Shown one piece after another: positions 1 to 7,344 of a stretch of 64,000 nucleotides of DNA. The DNA lies in NCBI RefSeq assembly GCF_019355555.1, contig NZ_CP072141.1:535501-599500 (forward strand), written 5' to 3'. The position numbers were made by a program, and so were the translations under genes. Each line of letters starts with the position of its first letter. Positions within the stretch are counted from its first letter, which is position 1. The notes below the pieces were generated by a model that was not told the DNA's origin, ran no database searches, and was given only the letters and a program-made list of their open reading frames with translations. The DNA is from Rhizobium sp. L51/94. Lineage in GTDB: Bacteria; Pseudomonadota; Alphaproteobacteria; Rhizobiales; Rhizobiaceae.

Positions 1-805
1 GATCAGGCCTCCCATGGCTATTCGGCCACCACGGACGGACGGCGGGGATCGTCAGCGTCGCCGCCCAATGGCCTTTGCCATCGCTTTCAAGGTTTTGCTC
101 GGCCCCGGCGCAGGAAAGTACGATGGCGCTGACCTTACCCTCCACCGACAGGGAAACATGCAGCCGCCCCTCGCCGCTCTCGCTGAGTTCAGGTCGCAGG
201 ACGAGATCGCGGATAGCGACGGGCCCCGGCCGCAGCAGCGATATCGGCCGCCAGGGGCCGACGGCATGAATCTCGGGGCACCAGCCCGGCATATGGCCGA
301 GCAGCGTCGTGCGGACCATGCGCAGCCCCTGCGGCACGATCATCTGTGGCCGCCAGCGGGCGCGTGGACCGGGCTCTGCAAGCCTTGGCGCCAGCGCCCG
401 AAAACATAAGCCCAGCTCGTCGCCGCCGAGCAAGGTGACCGGCAGGTCATGGCTTTCGAACATGCTCTCGCTGGGCAGAAGCATGACGCCGTTGAGGAAG
501 ACCTCGCAGAGTGTCGCAAGACCGGCAAGGCGTAGCACGGCATCGCCAGGCGCTGCGTCGACCAGCCGGCAGAAATACCAAGCATCACGATCGTTCAGTG
601 GTTCCGGATGCTCGCGGTCGAAGAGGCCCGCCTTCTCCAGCGCTTCTGCGACGGTGCCGGGCACCGTGGCCGGGATGAAGGCTGCACCCAACGACACGTC
701 GGCGGGCGTCTGCCATTCGCCGGGAGCGGTGAGGACAAGGGTCCAGCCCTCGCCCAGCAGCGTCTCCTCAGCGCCGATGCCTGCCAAACGCCCCTCGATT
801 GCCAT
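1..805 (-). CDS. Glycoside hydrolase family 2 (beta-mannosidase-like), C-terminal part outside the window
   Basis: The visible 268 codons are the N-terminal sugar-binding and immunoglobulin-like part of a GH2 enzyme. Recognisable pieces are IPATVPGTVAEAL (about residues 46-58), the jelly-roll segment with LCEVFLNGVML, a conserved ARWRPQMI stretch, and WWPNSHGRP just before the window edge, which matches the WWPNG-type motif of beta-mannosidases. There is no stop codon before base 1, and the catalytic barrel with its acid/base glutamates would lie beyond it. The start ATG sits 8 bp after the DUF1839 stop on the same strand, so it looks like the last visible gene of the carrier-protein operon. 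Substrate cannot be told from this half. Family call is fairly sure, beta-mannosidase specificity is not. Confidence 0.75.
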   Translation of the reverse strand, partial: MAIEGRLAGIGAEETLLGEGWTLVLTAPGEWQTPADVSLGAAFIPATVPGTVAEALEKAGLFDREHPEPLNDRDAWYFCRLVDAAPGDAVLRLAGLATLCEVFLNGVMLLPSESMFESHDLPVTLLGGDELGLCFRALAPRLAEPGPRARWRPQMIVPQGLRMVRTTLLGHMPGWCPEIHAVGPWRPISLLRPGPVAIRDLVLRPELSESGEGRLHVSLSVEGKVSAIVLSCAGAEQNLESDGKGHWAATLTIPAVRPWWPNSHGRPD

Positions 806-813
806 TGCCCGTT

Positions 814-1773
814 TCAGACCTGTCGTTCCAGAAGCCCGACCATGGCATCCCATGCATCCGCCACCGGATCAAGCGCCGTCTGCAGCGGCTCGAATTTCCG
901 CCGCGTCACCGCCCGGGCGATCTGGAACTGCACCGATTTTGCAGCCTCGGATAGCCGCCGGGCTTGCGCACTTGCAGCCGCGAATTCCGGCGACATCCAG
1001 TCGAGATGGCTGCCGGCGAGTTCGAAATTTGCGCCAACCTGACGCAGCGTGTTGAAAGCATATTTGTGGAACACGCCGAACGGCCTCTCGGAAATCGCCT
1101 CGACCTGGGCGGCAAACACCGTCGCAAAGGCGCGGATCGGGTTGTCGCGCGGGCGCCGGGCAAAATGGGCTCCCAGCAGGCGACGGGCCGTCCGGCGGAT
1201 TTCAGCTTCGGCCGGCGGCTGCAGCGGCAATTTAGCGAATTCCGTATAGGGCAGGAACGGCGGCGCACCTTCCGGCAGGTGTCGCTGGAAAACGCCATAG
1301 AAGTCCTCGCCGGAGAGCCGGAAAAAGCCGCCATTGTGGAAATAATCGAGTTCGCGGGCAACCGGGTCTAGCCTGTTGATCGCCACCGTCGTCTTGCCGT
1401 GCTCGGTACGGTAGGCGACGCCTTGCGTATCCGGCATATAGAACGAATCCATCTCGACGAGGCAAAGCCGCCCGCGCGCGATCTGCACCGCCAGATGCCG
1501 TTCGACGTCGTCGTAGATGGCAAGTTCGGTGCAGCGGATGCCATAGAGCGCCTCGAGGTCCTCCAGCGGCACCTTGAAGAAGGTGAACTGGTCGCCCTCG
1601 AAATCCTGCCCCATGGTGAAGCCGAGCATCGCCTCTGGCGGCAGGCCGAGCGTGTTCAGCACCTCGATCCACAGATCGATATAGCAGTTGGTTTCCGGCC
1701 ACATCCGTTCGCTGTCGTGCAGCCGGTGGCGGGAATAGCCGGCAGGATCGAGCCCGGGAAATACTGACGGCAT
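814..1773 (-). CDS. DUF1839 family protein, possible carrier-protein-dependent acyltransferase
   Basis: A 319-residue cytosolic protein of the DUF1839 family, which accompanies amino acid:[carrier protein] ligases in rhizobia. No function is established that I know of. The sequence has a conserved Cys in PETNCYIDLW (Cys30), an LVEMDSFYMPDT segment (Asp109) and a His in YRTEHGKTTV (His125). That arrangement recalls papain-like enzymes such as the butirosin acyltransferase BtrH, which moves an aminoacyl group off a carrier protein. This resemblance is my inference from motif layout, not a search result. The start at MPSVFPG is chosen because translation further upstream gives low-complexity Arg/Ala-rich sequence that overlaps the ligase gene. 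It lies 8 bp downstream of the ligase and 8 bp upstream of the GH2 gene. Confidence 0.8.
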   Translation of the reverse strand: MPSVFPGLDPAGYSRHRLHDSERMWPETNCYIDLWIEVLNTLGLPPEAMLGFTMGQDFEGDQFTFFKVPLEDLEALYGIRCTELAIYDDVERHLAVQIARGRLCLVEMDSFYMPDTQGVAYRTEHGKTTVAINRLDPVARELDYFHNGGFFRLSGEDFYGVFQRHLPEGAPPFLPYTEFAKLPLQPPAEAEIRRTARRLLGAHFARRPRDNPIRAFATVFAAQVEAISERPFGVFHKYAFNTLRQVGANFELAGSHLDWMSPEFAAASAQARRLSEAAKSVQFQIARAVTRRKFEPLQTALDPVADAWDAMVGLLERQV

Positions 1774-1781
1774 CCCGGCGA

Positions 1782-2690
1782 TCAGCCCCACAGGACGTCG
1801 CGCACCGGCGCCGGCCAGGCTTTTACGTCGAGCCCGTGATGGTGGAACAGCGCCAGCGCAATCCGCTCGAGCCCGAAGCCGACGCAGGCCGTATGCGCGA
1901 CCTTGCCGTCGGCAAGGTTGAGGCCCCATTTGGTGCCGAACGAATCCTGGTGATAGTTGAAGCTCATGCAGGCCGTCGGATTGGCGGTCGAGGTGATCGG
2001 GATCAGCAATTCGAACTTCAGGTTCTGGTCGCGCTGGTTGTTGACCATCATTTTGCCTGCGCGGCCGAAGAACGGGTCATTGGCGACATCGATGACGACC
2101 TCGAGACCGACCGACTTCATCATCTCGACGCCACGATCCATCCAGCTCTGGCGGAAATCCGTGACATGCTGCTCGGTGCCCATGCAGACATATTCGCGCA
2201 TGCGAAAAAGCTGCTGGCGGGCGGGATCCTGTGACGGTTCATGGCGGAAGCAATAGGACTGCAGGTCGAACAGCGCGCCCTTCGCCGGCAGGTTGCCGCG
2301 CCGGGCCACCGTCGGATAGAGCGGATAGCAGGCGGCGGGCGTCAGCACGATCTCGGTTGCTTCCTGACCCTTGGTCCAGTCGTCGCCAACCTCCATGCAC
2401 TTTAGCAGGTTCATATGGTCCATCTCGCCGCCGCAGAAGCTGTGGACCGTGCCGGCCAGCTGCGGAAAGCTCTTCATGTAGCCGCTCTTTTCAAAGATCG
2501 CGCGGTTCATGCCGGGCGGGAAGCGCATCGCCTCCGCACCGTCGTCACCGCCGAACCTGTCGATCAACCGCTCGAAGGCAGCGATGACGTCTTCAAACTG
2601 GCCGCTGCGGCCATAGAGGCCATCGACACCGGTGTCGATCAGGAGGCCTGATTCGAAGAGCCGATCGAGAAAAGAAACCTGCATGTCCAT
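1782..2690 (-). CDS. Amino acid:[carrier protein] ligase (truncated seryl-tRNA-synthetase homologue)
   Basis: A 302-residue class II synthetase catalytic core without the tRNA-binding arm. Family members from Bradyrhizobium and Agrobacterium activate a small amino acid (glycine or alanine) with ATP and load it on the phosphopantetheine of a dedicated carrier protein instead of tRNA. Motif 2 is [21 protein letters not shown] (residues 148-168, shown here in part) and motif 3 is [11 protein letters not shown] (271-281). Cys121, Glu166 and Cys269 sit where the family places its catalytic zinc ligands. The start ATG at MDMQVSFLD is used, and an in-frame ATG two codons later is possible. The gene is 5 bp downstream of the acyl-CoA dehydrogenase-like gene, and its presumed partner carrier protein heads the operon. 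Which amino acid is used cannot be read from the sequence. Confidence 0.9.
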   Translation of the reverse strand: MDMQVSFLDRLFESGLLIDTGVDGLYGRSGQFEDVIAAFERLIDRFGGDDGAEAMRFPPGMNRAIFEKSGYMKSFPQLAGTVHSFCGGEMDHMNLLKCMEVGDDWTKGQEATEIVLTPAACYPLYPTVARRGNLPAKGALFDLQSYCFRHEPSQDPARQQLFRMREYVCMGTEQHVTDFRQSWMDRGVEMMKSVGLEVVIDVANDPFFGRAGKMMVNNQRDQNLKFELLIPITSTANPTACMSFNYHQDSFGTKWGLNLADGKVAHTACVGFGLERIALALFHHHGLDVKAWPAPVRDVLWG

Positions 2691-2695
2691 GGCGA

Positions 2696-3877
2696 TTACC
2701 CCAGCAAATTGGTGTCTTGTTTGTGGACCAGCAGCATCGTCGATGTGTTGGCAAGGATGCGGTCGTTCGAGATCATCAGCTGCGCCGAGTGCGCGTCGCG
2801 CAGGTGGCGGCCGAGGCTGTAGGGCGTACCGTTCTTGTAGCCCATGATGCCGCAGATCAGCATGGCGTGGTTGATGATCGGCAGGATCGCCTCTGAGGAG
2901 ACGATCTTGACGTTGTTCATCGCCACCGCGAAAGCCATGGAAGACAGGCGGTCGGCATCGAGCTTGGCCTCTTCGTAGACTTTCAGCGCAGCGACGACGT
3001 TCGACTTGACCATCTGTAGCTGGCCGGAGACCTCTGCCAGACGCAGCGCGCCGGGCGGAGGCGTGCCGGGTGACTTCCGGGCCGCAGCGCGCACGAAAGC
3101 CTGGGCACGGGCCACCGCATCGGCGGCGATCCCGTACCAGAGAGCGCTCCACAAGAGGTGTGAGGTGGCAAGCATGGACTGCGCGGCAATCTCGGCAAAC
3201 GGTTTCGGCAGGATCTGGACGGCCGGCGCTTCTCCCTTGAATAGGAAGCCATCGGAGCAGGTGCCGCGCATCCCGAGCGTATCCCAAACGGAGGTTCTGT
3301 CGAGCGTGTACTGGTCCTTCAGGAAGGCCGTCAGCACCTGGTCGGAGGGTGCCGCATCGGCGTGAGCGCGCGATGTAATGAGGATGGCGTCGGCATAGGC
3401 GCCGTAGGAAATGACGGTGGTGTCCTTCTCGAGGAAGCAGCTGTCGCCCTCGACGCGGATGGCGCAAATGCTGTTGCGCATGTTGCCGCCGATGCCGCCT
3501 TCGGTCGTGGCAGACGCCAGCAGCAGCTGGTCACGGGCGATACGGCGCATAAAATCGCGATGCCAGTCGCTGCCTTCGCCGTGCTCGACCAGGCTCGACA
3601 GCTTGATCTGGTGCATGGCGAAAATCATCGCGGTGGCCGCGCAGGCTTGTCCGAGCACGGTGCACAGCGCGGCGATTTCAGTGATTGTCGCGCTTTCCCC
3701 GCCGAGTTCGGTCGGGATCTGGATCGACAGCAGGCGTTCGGCCTTCAGGGCTGTGACGGCCTCGCGCGGAAACCGCGATTCGCAGTCGACGGCATCGGCG
3801 TGTGCTGCAGCAATTGCCGCGACGCGGGCGATGCGGGCATTGAGATTGTCCTTCGCTATCGCCACCGCCACGCTCAT
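2696..3877 (-). CDS. Acyl-CoA dehydrogenase-like flavoprotein of the carrier-protein cluster
   Basis: A 393-residue FAD-dependent acyl-CoA dehydrogenase-fold enzyme. The N-terminal helical domain, the middle segment [16 protein letters not shown], and the C-terminal helical domain ending [21 protein letters not shown] are typical of the superfamily. Its start ATG overlaps the stop of the carrier protein by one base (TGATG), so the two are translationally coupled. In nonribosomal peptide pathways, related flavoenzymes oxidise amino acids tethered to a carrier protein. By analogy this enzyme may oxidise the glycyl or alanyl thioester made by the neighbouring ligase, which is inference. It could instead act on an acyl-CoA or as an oxygen-using hydroxylase of the same fold. 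Confidence 0.85.
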   Translation of the reverse strand: MSVAVAIAKDNLNARIARVAAIAAAHADAVDCESRFPREAVTALKAERLLSIQIPTELGGESATITEIAALCTVLGQACAATAMIFAMHQIKLSSLVEHGEGSDWHRDFMRRIARDQLLLASATTEGGIGGNMRNSICAIRVEGDSCFLEKDTTVISYGAYADAILITSRAHADAAPSDQVLTAFLKDQYTLDRTSVWDTLGMRGTCSDGFLFKGEAPAVQILPKPFAEIAAQSMLATSHLLWSALWYGIAADAVARAQAFVRAAARKSPGTPPPGALRLAEVSGQLQMVKSNVVAALKVYEEAKLDADRLSSMAFAVAMNNVKIVSSEAILPIINHAMLICGIMGYKNGTPYSLGRHLRDAHSAQLMISNDRILANTSTMLLVHKQDTNLLG

Positions 3878-4128
3878 CAGGCCACCTTTCTGGAGCCGAG
3901 GATCGCATCCACCGTGCTGGTGATGGCGCTGATGCTGGCAAAGGATTTACGGTTCAGCAGGTTGTCCGGAAACTCCATGTCGAACGCCTCTTCGAGCCCG
4001 AGCATAAGCTGCACGGATGCGAAGGAGGAAAGGCCTGCCGCATAGAGATCGGCGTCGTCGGCAATGCTGTCGACGGGCACTGGAAGGCCCCCGAGCTTGG
4101 TGAGCAAACCACGGATTGTCTCGTTCAT
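3877..4128 (-). CDS. Acyl/aminoacyl carrier protein
   Basis: An 83-residue carrier protein and first gene of the operon. The phosphopantetheine attachment site is in DLYAAGLSSFASVQL, with Ser35 aligning with the serine of the usual DSL motif. The canonical aspartate before it is replaced by serine, as expected for this specialised family rather than fatty-acid AcpP. It is the likely acceptor for the amino acid activated by the SerRS-like ligase two genes downstream. No phosphopantetheinyl transferase is encoded in the window, so a cellular one must modify it. The 278 bp upstream to epmB carries no gene and should hold the operon promoter; I cannot pick out its boxes. Confidence 0.9.
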   Translation of the reverse strand: MNETIRGLLTKLGGLPVPVDSIADDADLYAAGLSSFASVQLMLGLEEAFDMEFPDNLLNRKSFASISAITSTVDAILGSRKVA

Positions 4129-4406
4129 CCAATCGTCTCCAGGTGTTTTTAGCGGTCGTACCGCCTTATCTGAGGTTGTTTTAGGCGCAAAATTCCAACA
4201 TACCGCTAAGCCTTCTGGTTAAGGAAAGATGAGCGTTCGCCGGCCATTGTTCATGATCCGGACAGAATGTAATCCGCCGACACGCTAATAATATCGGGGG
4301 TTGCTTCTCTTAGCGCGGATTGGACCGGGTAGGTAGAGCAACGCTCCTGGATGCGTCCGGAAAATGTGAAGAAGATAAATTTTCGTGAGTCGTCGCGGGA
4401 TCGCGC

Positions 4407-5477
4407 CTAGTCAGGCTTACCGCTGCCGGATGGCGGCGGGTAATCGTGCCATTCGCCTCGGAAATCGGAAACCGAATAGCAACCCTCGCCGACATCGCGG
4501 ATGGCACGCTCGCCGATGACCGCTTTGCCGTAGCCGCCGGGAATATCGAGGATATAGGCCGGCTGGCAGAGACCGGACAAGCGACCGCGCAACTCGGCCA
4601 CAAGGCGCTGGCCCTCGGCGATGGTCAACCGGAAATGGCTGGTGCCGGGCGCGAGATCGGGATGGTGCAGATAGTAGGGTTTGATCCGCGTTTCCACGAA
4701 GGCGCGCATCAGCGCCGCCAGTACCAGGGGATCGTCGTTGACCCCTTTTAAAAGTACGGACTGGCTGACCATGACGATGCCGGCATCGACAAGACGGGCA
4801 CAGGCGGCGCGTGCGTCCGCCGTCAGTTCGCGCGGGTGGTTGGCATGCAACGCCACATAGACCGTCTTGCCGCTCGCCTTCAGCGCGGCCACAAGCGCTG
4901 CGTCGATCTTCTGCGGATCGACGACTGGAACGCGGGTGTGGAAGCGGACGATCTTGACGTGATCGATGGCAGCAAGCCCGGCCAGCAGTTCTTCGAGACG
5001 CCGGGGCGACAGAACCAGCGGATCGCCGCCGGTGAGGATCACCTCCCAGATCTCCGGATGGGCGCGGATATAGTCGAAAGCGGCATCGAGTTCGCCGGCA
5101 TCCAGCGTACCCATACCCTGCGGACCGACCATCTCGCGGCGAAAGCAGAATCGGCAATAGACGGGGCAGACATGCACCGCCTTTAGCAGCACACGGTCGG
5201 GATAGCGATGGACGATGCCTGTGACCGGGCTGTGGGCCGCATCGCCGATGGGATCGGCACGCTCTTCCGGCGTCACCACCAGCTCTGCCATATCGGGCAC
5301 GAATTGCCGGGCGATCGGATCATCGGGATCGGTGCGGTCAATCAGTGCGGCAATGGCAGGCGTCAGCGCGATGGCATAACGTTCCGCGACCGCTTCCAGC
5401 GACGCCGCGTTTTGCCCATCGACAAGCGATGCCCGCTGGAGATCGTCGACTGTCCTGATCGATCGAATGACGTTCAT
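4407..5477 (-). CDS. epmB: EF-P beta-lysylation protein EpmB (lysine 2,3-aminomutase-like radical SAM enzyme)
   Basis: A 356-residue radical SAM/PLP enzyme that converts alpha-lysine to beta-lysine for modification of elongation factor P. The cluster motif CPVYCRFCFRRE gives the Cys-x3-Cys-x2-Cys set that binds the 4Fe-4S centre. The ILTGGDPLVLS segment and YYLHHPDLAPGTSHF near residue 290 are family hallmarks. Length fits EpmB rather than the longer catabolic KamA. The start ATG overlaps the epmA stop (ATGA), so the two are translationally coupled, and efp is divergent next door. This linkage supports the EF-P role over lysine degradation. Confidence 0.92.
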   Translation of the reverse strand: MNVIRSIRTVDDLQRASLVDGQNAASLEAVAERYAIALTPAIAALIDRTDPDDPIARQFVPDMAELVVTPEERADPIGDAAHSPVTGIVHRYPDRVLLKAVHVCPVYCRFCFRREMVGPQGMGTLDAGELDAAFDYIRAHPEIWEVILTGGDPLVLSPRRLEELLAGLAAIDHVKIVRFHTRVPVVDPQKIDAALVAALKASGKTVYVALHANHPRELTADARAACARLVDAGIVMVSQSVLLKGVNDDPLVLAALMRAFVETRIKPYYLHHPDLAPGTSHFRLTIAEGQRLVAELRGRLSGLCQPAYILDIPGGYGKAVIGERAIRDVGEGCYSVSDFRGEWHDYPPPSGSGKPD

Positions 5478-6538
5478 CTTCCGAACTCCGCAACGGGCGC
5501 CCAAAGCACCTGCTCGATGCGGGATGCTCCGGTAGCCAGCATCACCAGCCGGTCGAAACCGAGGGCGATGCCGCTTGCCTCGGGCATGATGGCAAGCGCG
5601 TCGAGAAAATCCTCGTCGAGCGGATAGGTTTCGCCGTAGACCCGCGCCTTTTCCGCCATCTCGATCTCGAACCGCCGCCGCTGTTCGACGGCATTGGTGA
5701 GTTCGCCGAAGCCATTGGCAAGCTCGACGCCGCAGGCATAGAGTTCGAAGCGCTCGGCGACACGCGGATCCCGCGCCGAGGGCCTGGCAAGAGCGGCCTC
5801 GGAGACCGGATATTCGTCAAGGATCGTCGGTCGGCCAAAACCGAGATGCGGTTCGATCTTTTCCACCAGCACCCGGCTGAACATATCCGCCCAGCCATCG
5901 TCGCCGGCAACACGCATGCCGAGGCGGTTCATTTCCGCAGCAAGGCAGTCGCGGTCCGTCTGTCCGTCGGCGGCAACCGAGGACAAGAGGTCGATGCCGG
6001 CATGCTGCAGGAAGGCCGCCGCAACGCTGATCCGCTCCGGCTCGGCAAAGGGATCGCACTCGGCACCCCGGAACGCCAGCCGCGCAGCCCCCGCGGTTTT
6101 CGCCGCCAGTCGCATTATATCGACGCAGTCAGCCATCAGCTGCTCGTAGCCTTCGCCGACCCTGTACCATTCGAGCATGGTGAACTCCGGATGGTGCAAG
6201 GGCCCGCGCTCACGGTTGCGATAGACATGGGCAAAGCATGCAATACGTTGTTCGCCCGCGGCCAGCAGCTTCTTGCAGGCAAATTCCGGCGACGTGTGCA
6301 GGTAGAAGGGTGCCGCCTGACCGTCGGTCGTCAGGGCTTCTGTAGCGAAAGCATGCAGATGTGCCTCGTTGCCGGGCGATATCTGAAGGGTTGCCGTATC
6401 AACCTCGAGGAAGTCGCCGGCTGAAAAAAAACTGCGCAGCGCCGCCTGGATCGCATTGCGGCCGATAAGAAAAGGCCGTCGATCCGCATGGACGCCGGGC
6501 GTCCACCAGGGAGATGCTTTTGTCAGGCTGGCGTTCAT
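5474..6538 (-). CDS. epmA: EF-P lysine lysyltransferase EpmA (GenX/PoxA, truncated LysRS)
   Basis: A 354-residue paralogue of the lysyl-tRNA synthetase catalytic domain that attaches beta-lysine to Lys34 of EF-P. Class II motif 2 lies in CFAHVYRNRERGPLHHPEFTM and motif 3 in GIALGFDRLVML near the C terminus. The anticodon-binding domain of true LysRS is missing, as expected. It is transcribed divergently from efp with 150 bp between the start codons, and runs into epmB with a four-base overlap. The dedicated operon beside its substrate gene makes the assignment firm. Confidence 0.94.
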   Translation of the reverse strand: MNASLTKASPWWTPGVHADRRPFLIGRNAIQAALRSFFSAGDFLEVDTATLQISPGNEAHLHAFATEALTTDGQAAPFYLHTSPEFACKKLLAAGEQRIACFAHVYRNRERGPLHHPEFTMLEWYRVGEGYEQLMADCVDIMRLAAKTAGAARLAFRGAECDPFAEPERISVAAAFLQHAGIDLLSSVAADGQTDRDCLAAEMNRLGMRVAGDDGWADMFSRVLVEKIEPHLGFGRPTILDEYPVSEAALARPSARDPRVAERFELYACGVELANGFGELTNAVEQRRRFEIEMAEKARVYGETYPLDEDFLDALAIMPEASGIALGFDRLVMLATGASRIEQVLWAPVAEFGR

Positions 6539-6688
6539 TCCGCGCTTTCTTTTATAGGATGAGCCGCGACGGGGTGGCTATTTCCACCATTTTAGGTTAG
6601 TTGCGCCCCCAAGAAAACATTGCTGCATCAGGGAAACGGGCTCGGTCCGTCCTCTACGATGCAAAAAGCTGCGTTACAAGGAAGTCTT

Positions 6689-7258
6689 ATGGTCAAGGTT
6701 ATCGCCTCTTCGATCCGCAAGGGCAATGTGCTCGACGTCGACGGCAAGCTCTACGTCGTGCTGACGGCCGCCAATTTCCACCCCGGCAAAGGCACGCCGG
6801 TCACCCAGATCGATATGCGCCGGATTTCGGATGGCACGAAGGTTTCCGAGCGCTGGCGCACGACCGAACAAGTCGAGCGCGCCTTCGTCGAGGACGTCAA
6901 CCATCAGTACCTTTACGAAGACAGCGACGGGTTCCACTTCATGAACCCGCAAAACTACGACCAGGTTACCGTCGATGCCGAAACCATGGGCGACGACAAG
7001 GCCTACCTGCAGGAAGGCATGACCTGCATCCTGTCGATGCATGAAGGTATCGCGCTTGCCATCCAGATGCCACGCACTGTGACGCTTGAAATCATGGAGA
7101 CTGAGCCGGTCGTCAAGGGCCAGACGGCGTCGTCCTCCTACAAGCCAGCCATGCTGTCGAATGGCGTTCGCACCATGGTGCCGCCGCATGTCAATGCCGG
7201 CACCCGCGTCGTCATCATGACCGAAGACAATTCCTACGTCGAACGCGCCAAGGACTGA
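6689..7258 (+). CDS. efp: Translation elongation factor P
   Basis: A 189-residue three-domain tRNA mimic that relieves ribosome stalling at polyproline stretches. The modifiable lysine is present at position 34 within FHPGKGTP, in keeping with the adjacent epmA/epmB pair. The start at [13 protein letters not shown] is preceded by AAGGAAG and gives the standard length, whereas longer in-frame starts add non-conserved residues. A strong intrinsic terminator follows within 30 bp. Confidence 0.97.
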   Translation: MVKVIASSIRKGNVLDVDGKLYVVLTAANFHPGKGTPVTQIDMRRISDGTKVSERWRTTEQVERAFVEDVNHQYLYEDSDGFHFMNPQNYDQVTVDAETMGDDKAYLQEGMTCILSMHEGIALAIQMPRTVTLEIMETEPVVKGQTASSSYKPAMLSNGVRTMVPPHVNAGTRVVIMTEDNSYVERAKD

Positions 7259-7284
7259 TCCCGGACCTGGCACTCCATCTCGAT

Positions 7285-7325
7285 AAAAGGCCCCGAACGC
7301 GTGGATTGCGCGTCGGGGCCTTTTT
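7285..7325 (+). terminator. Intrinsic terminator after efp
   Basis: A GC-rich stem (AAAAGGCCCCGA-ACGCG pairing with CGCG-TCGGGGCCTTTTT around a 7-base loop) ends in five T on the plus strand. The other strand also ends in a T run, so it probably also serves the convergent ABC gene that ends at 7345. Confidence 0.85.
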
Positions 7326-7344
7326 CGTATCCGGGCGAAGTTGT

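Noticed and set aside
4310..4603. Possible small minus-strand gene beside epmB
   Set aside because: It overlaps the conserved end of epmB in another frame and looks like random Arg/Ser/Ala sequence.
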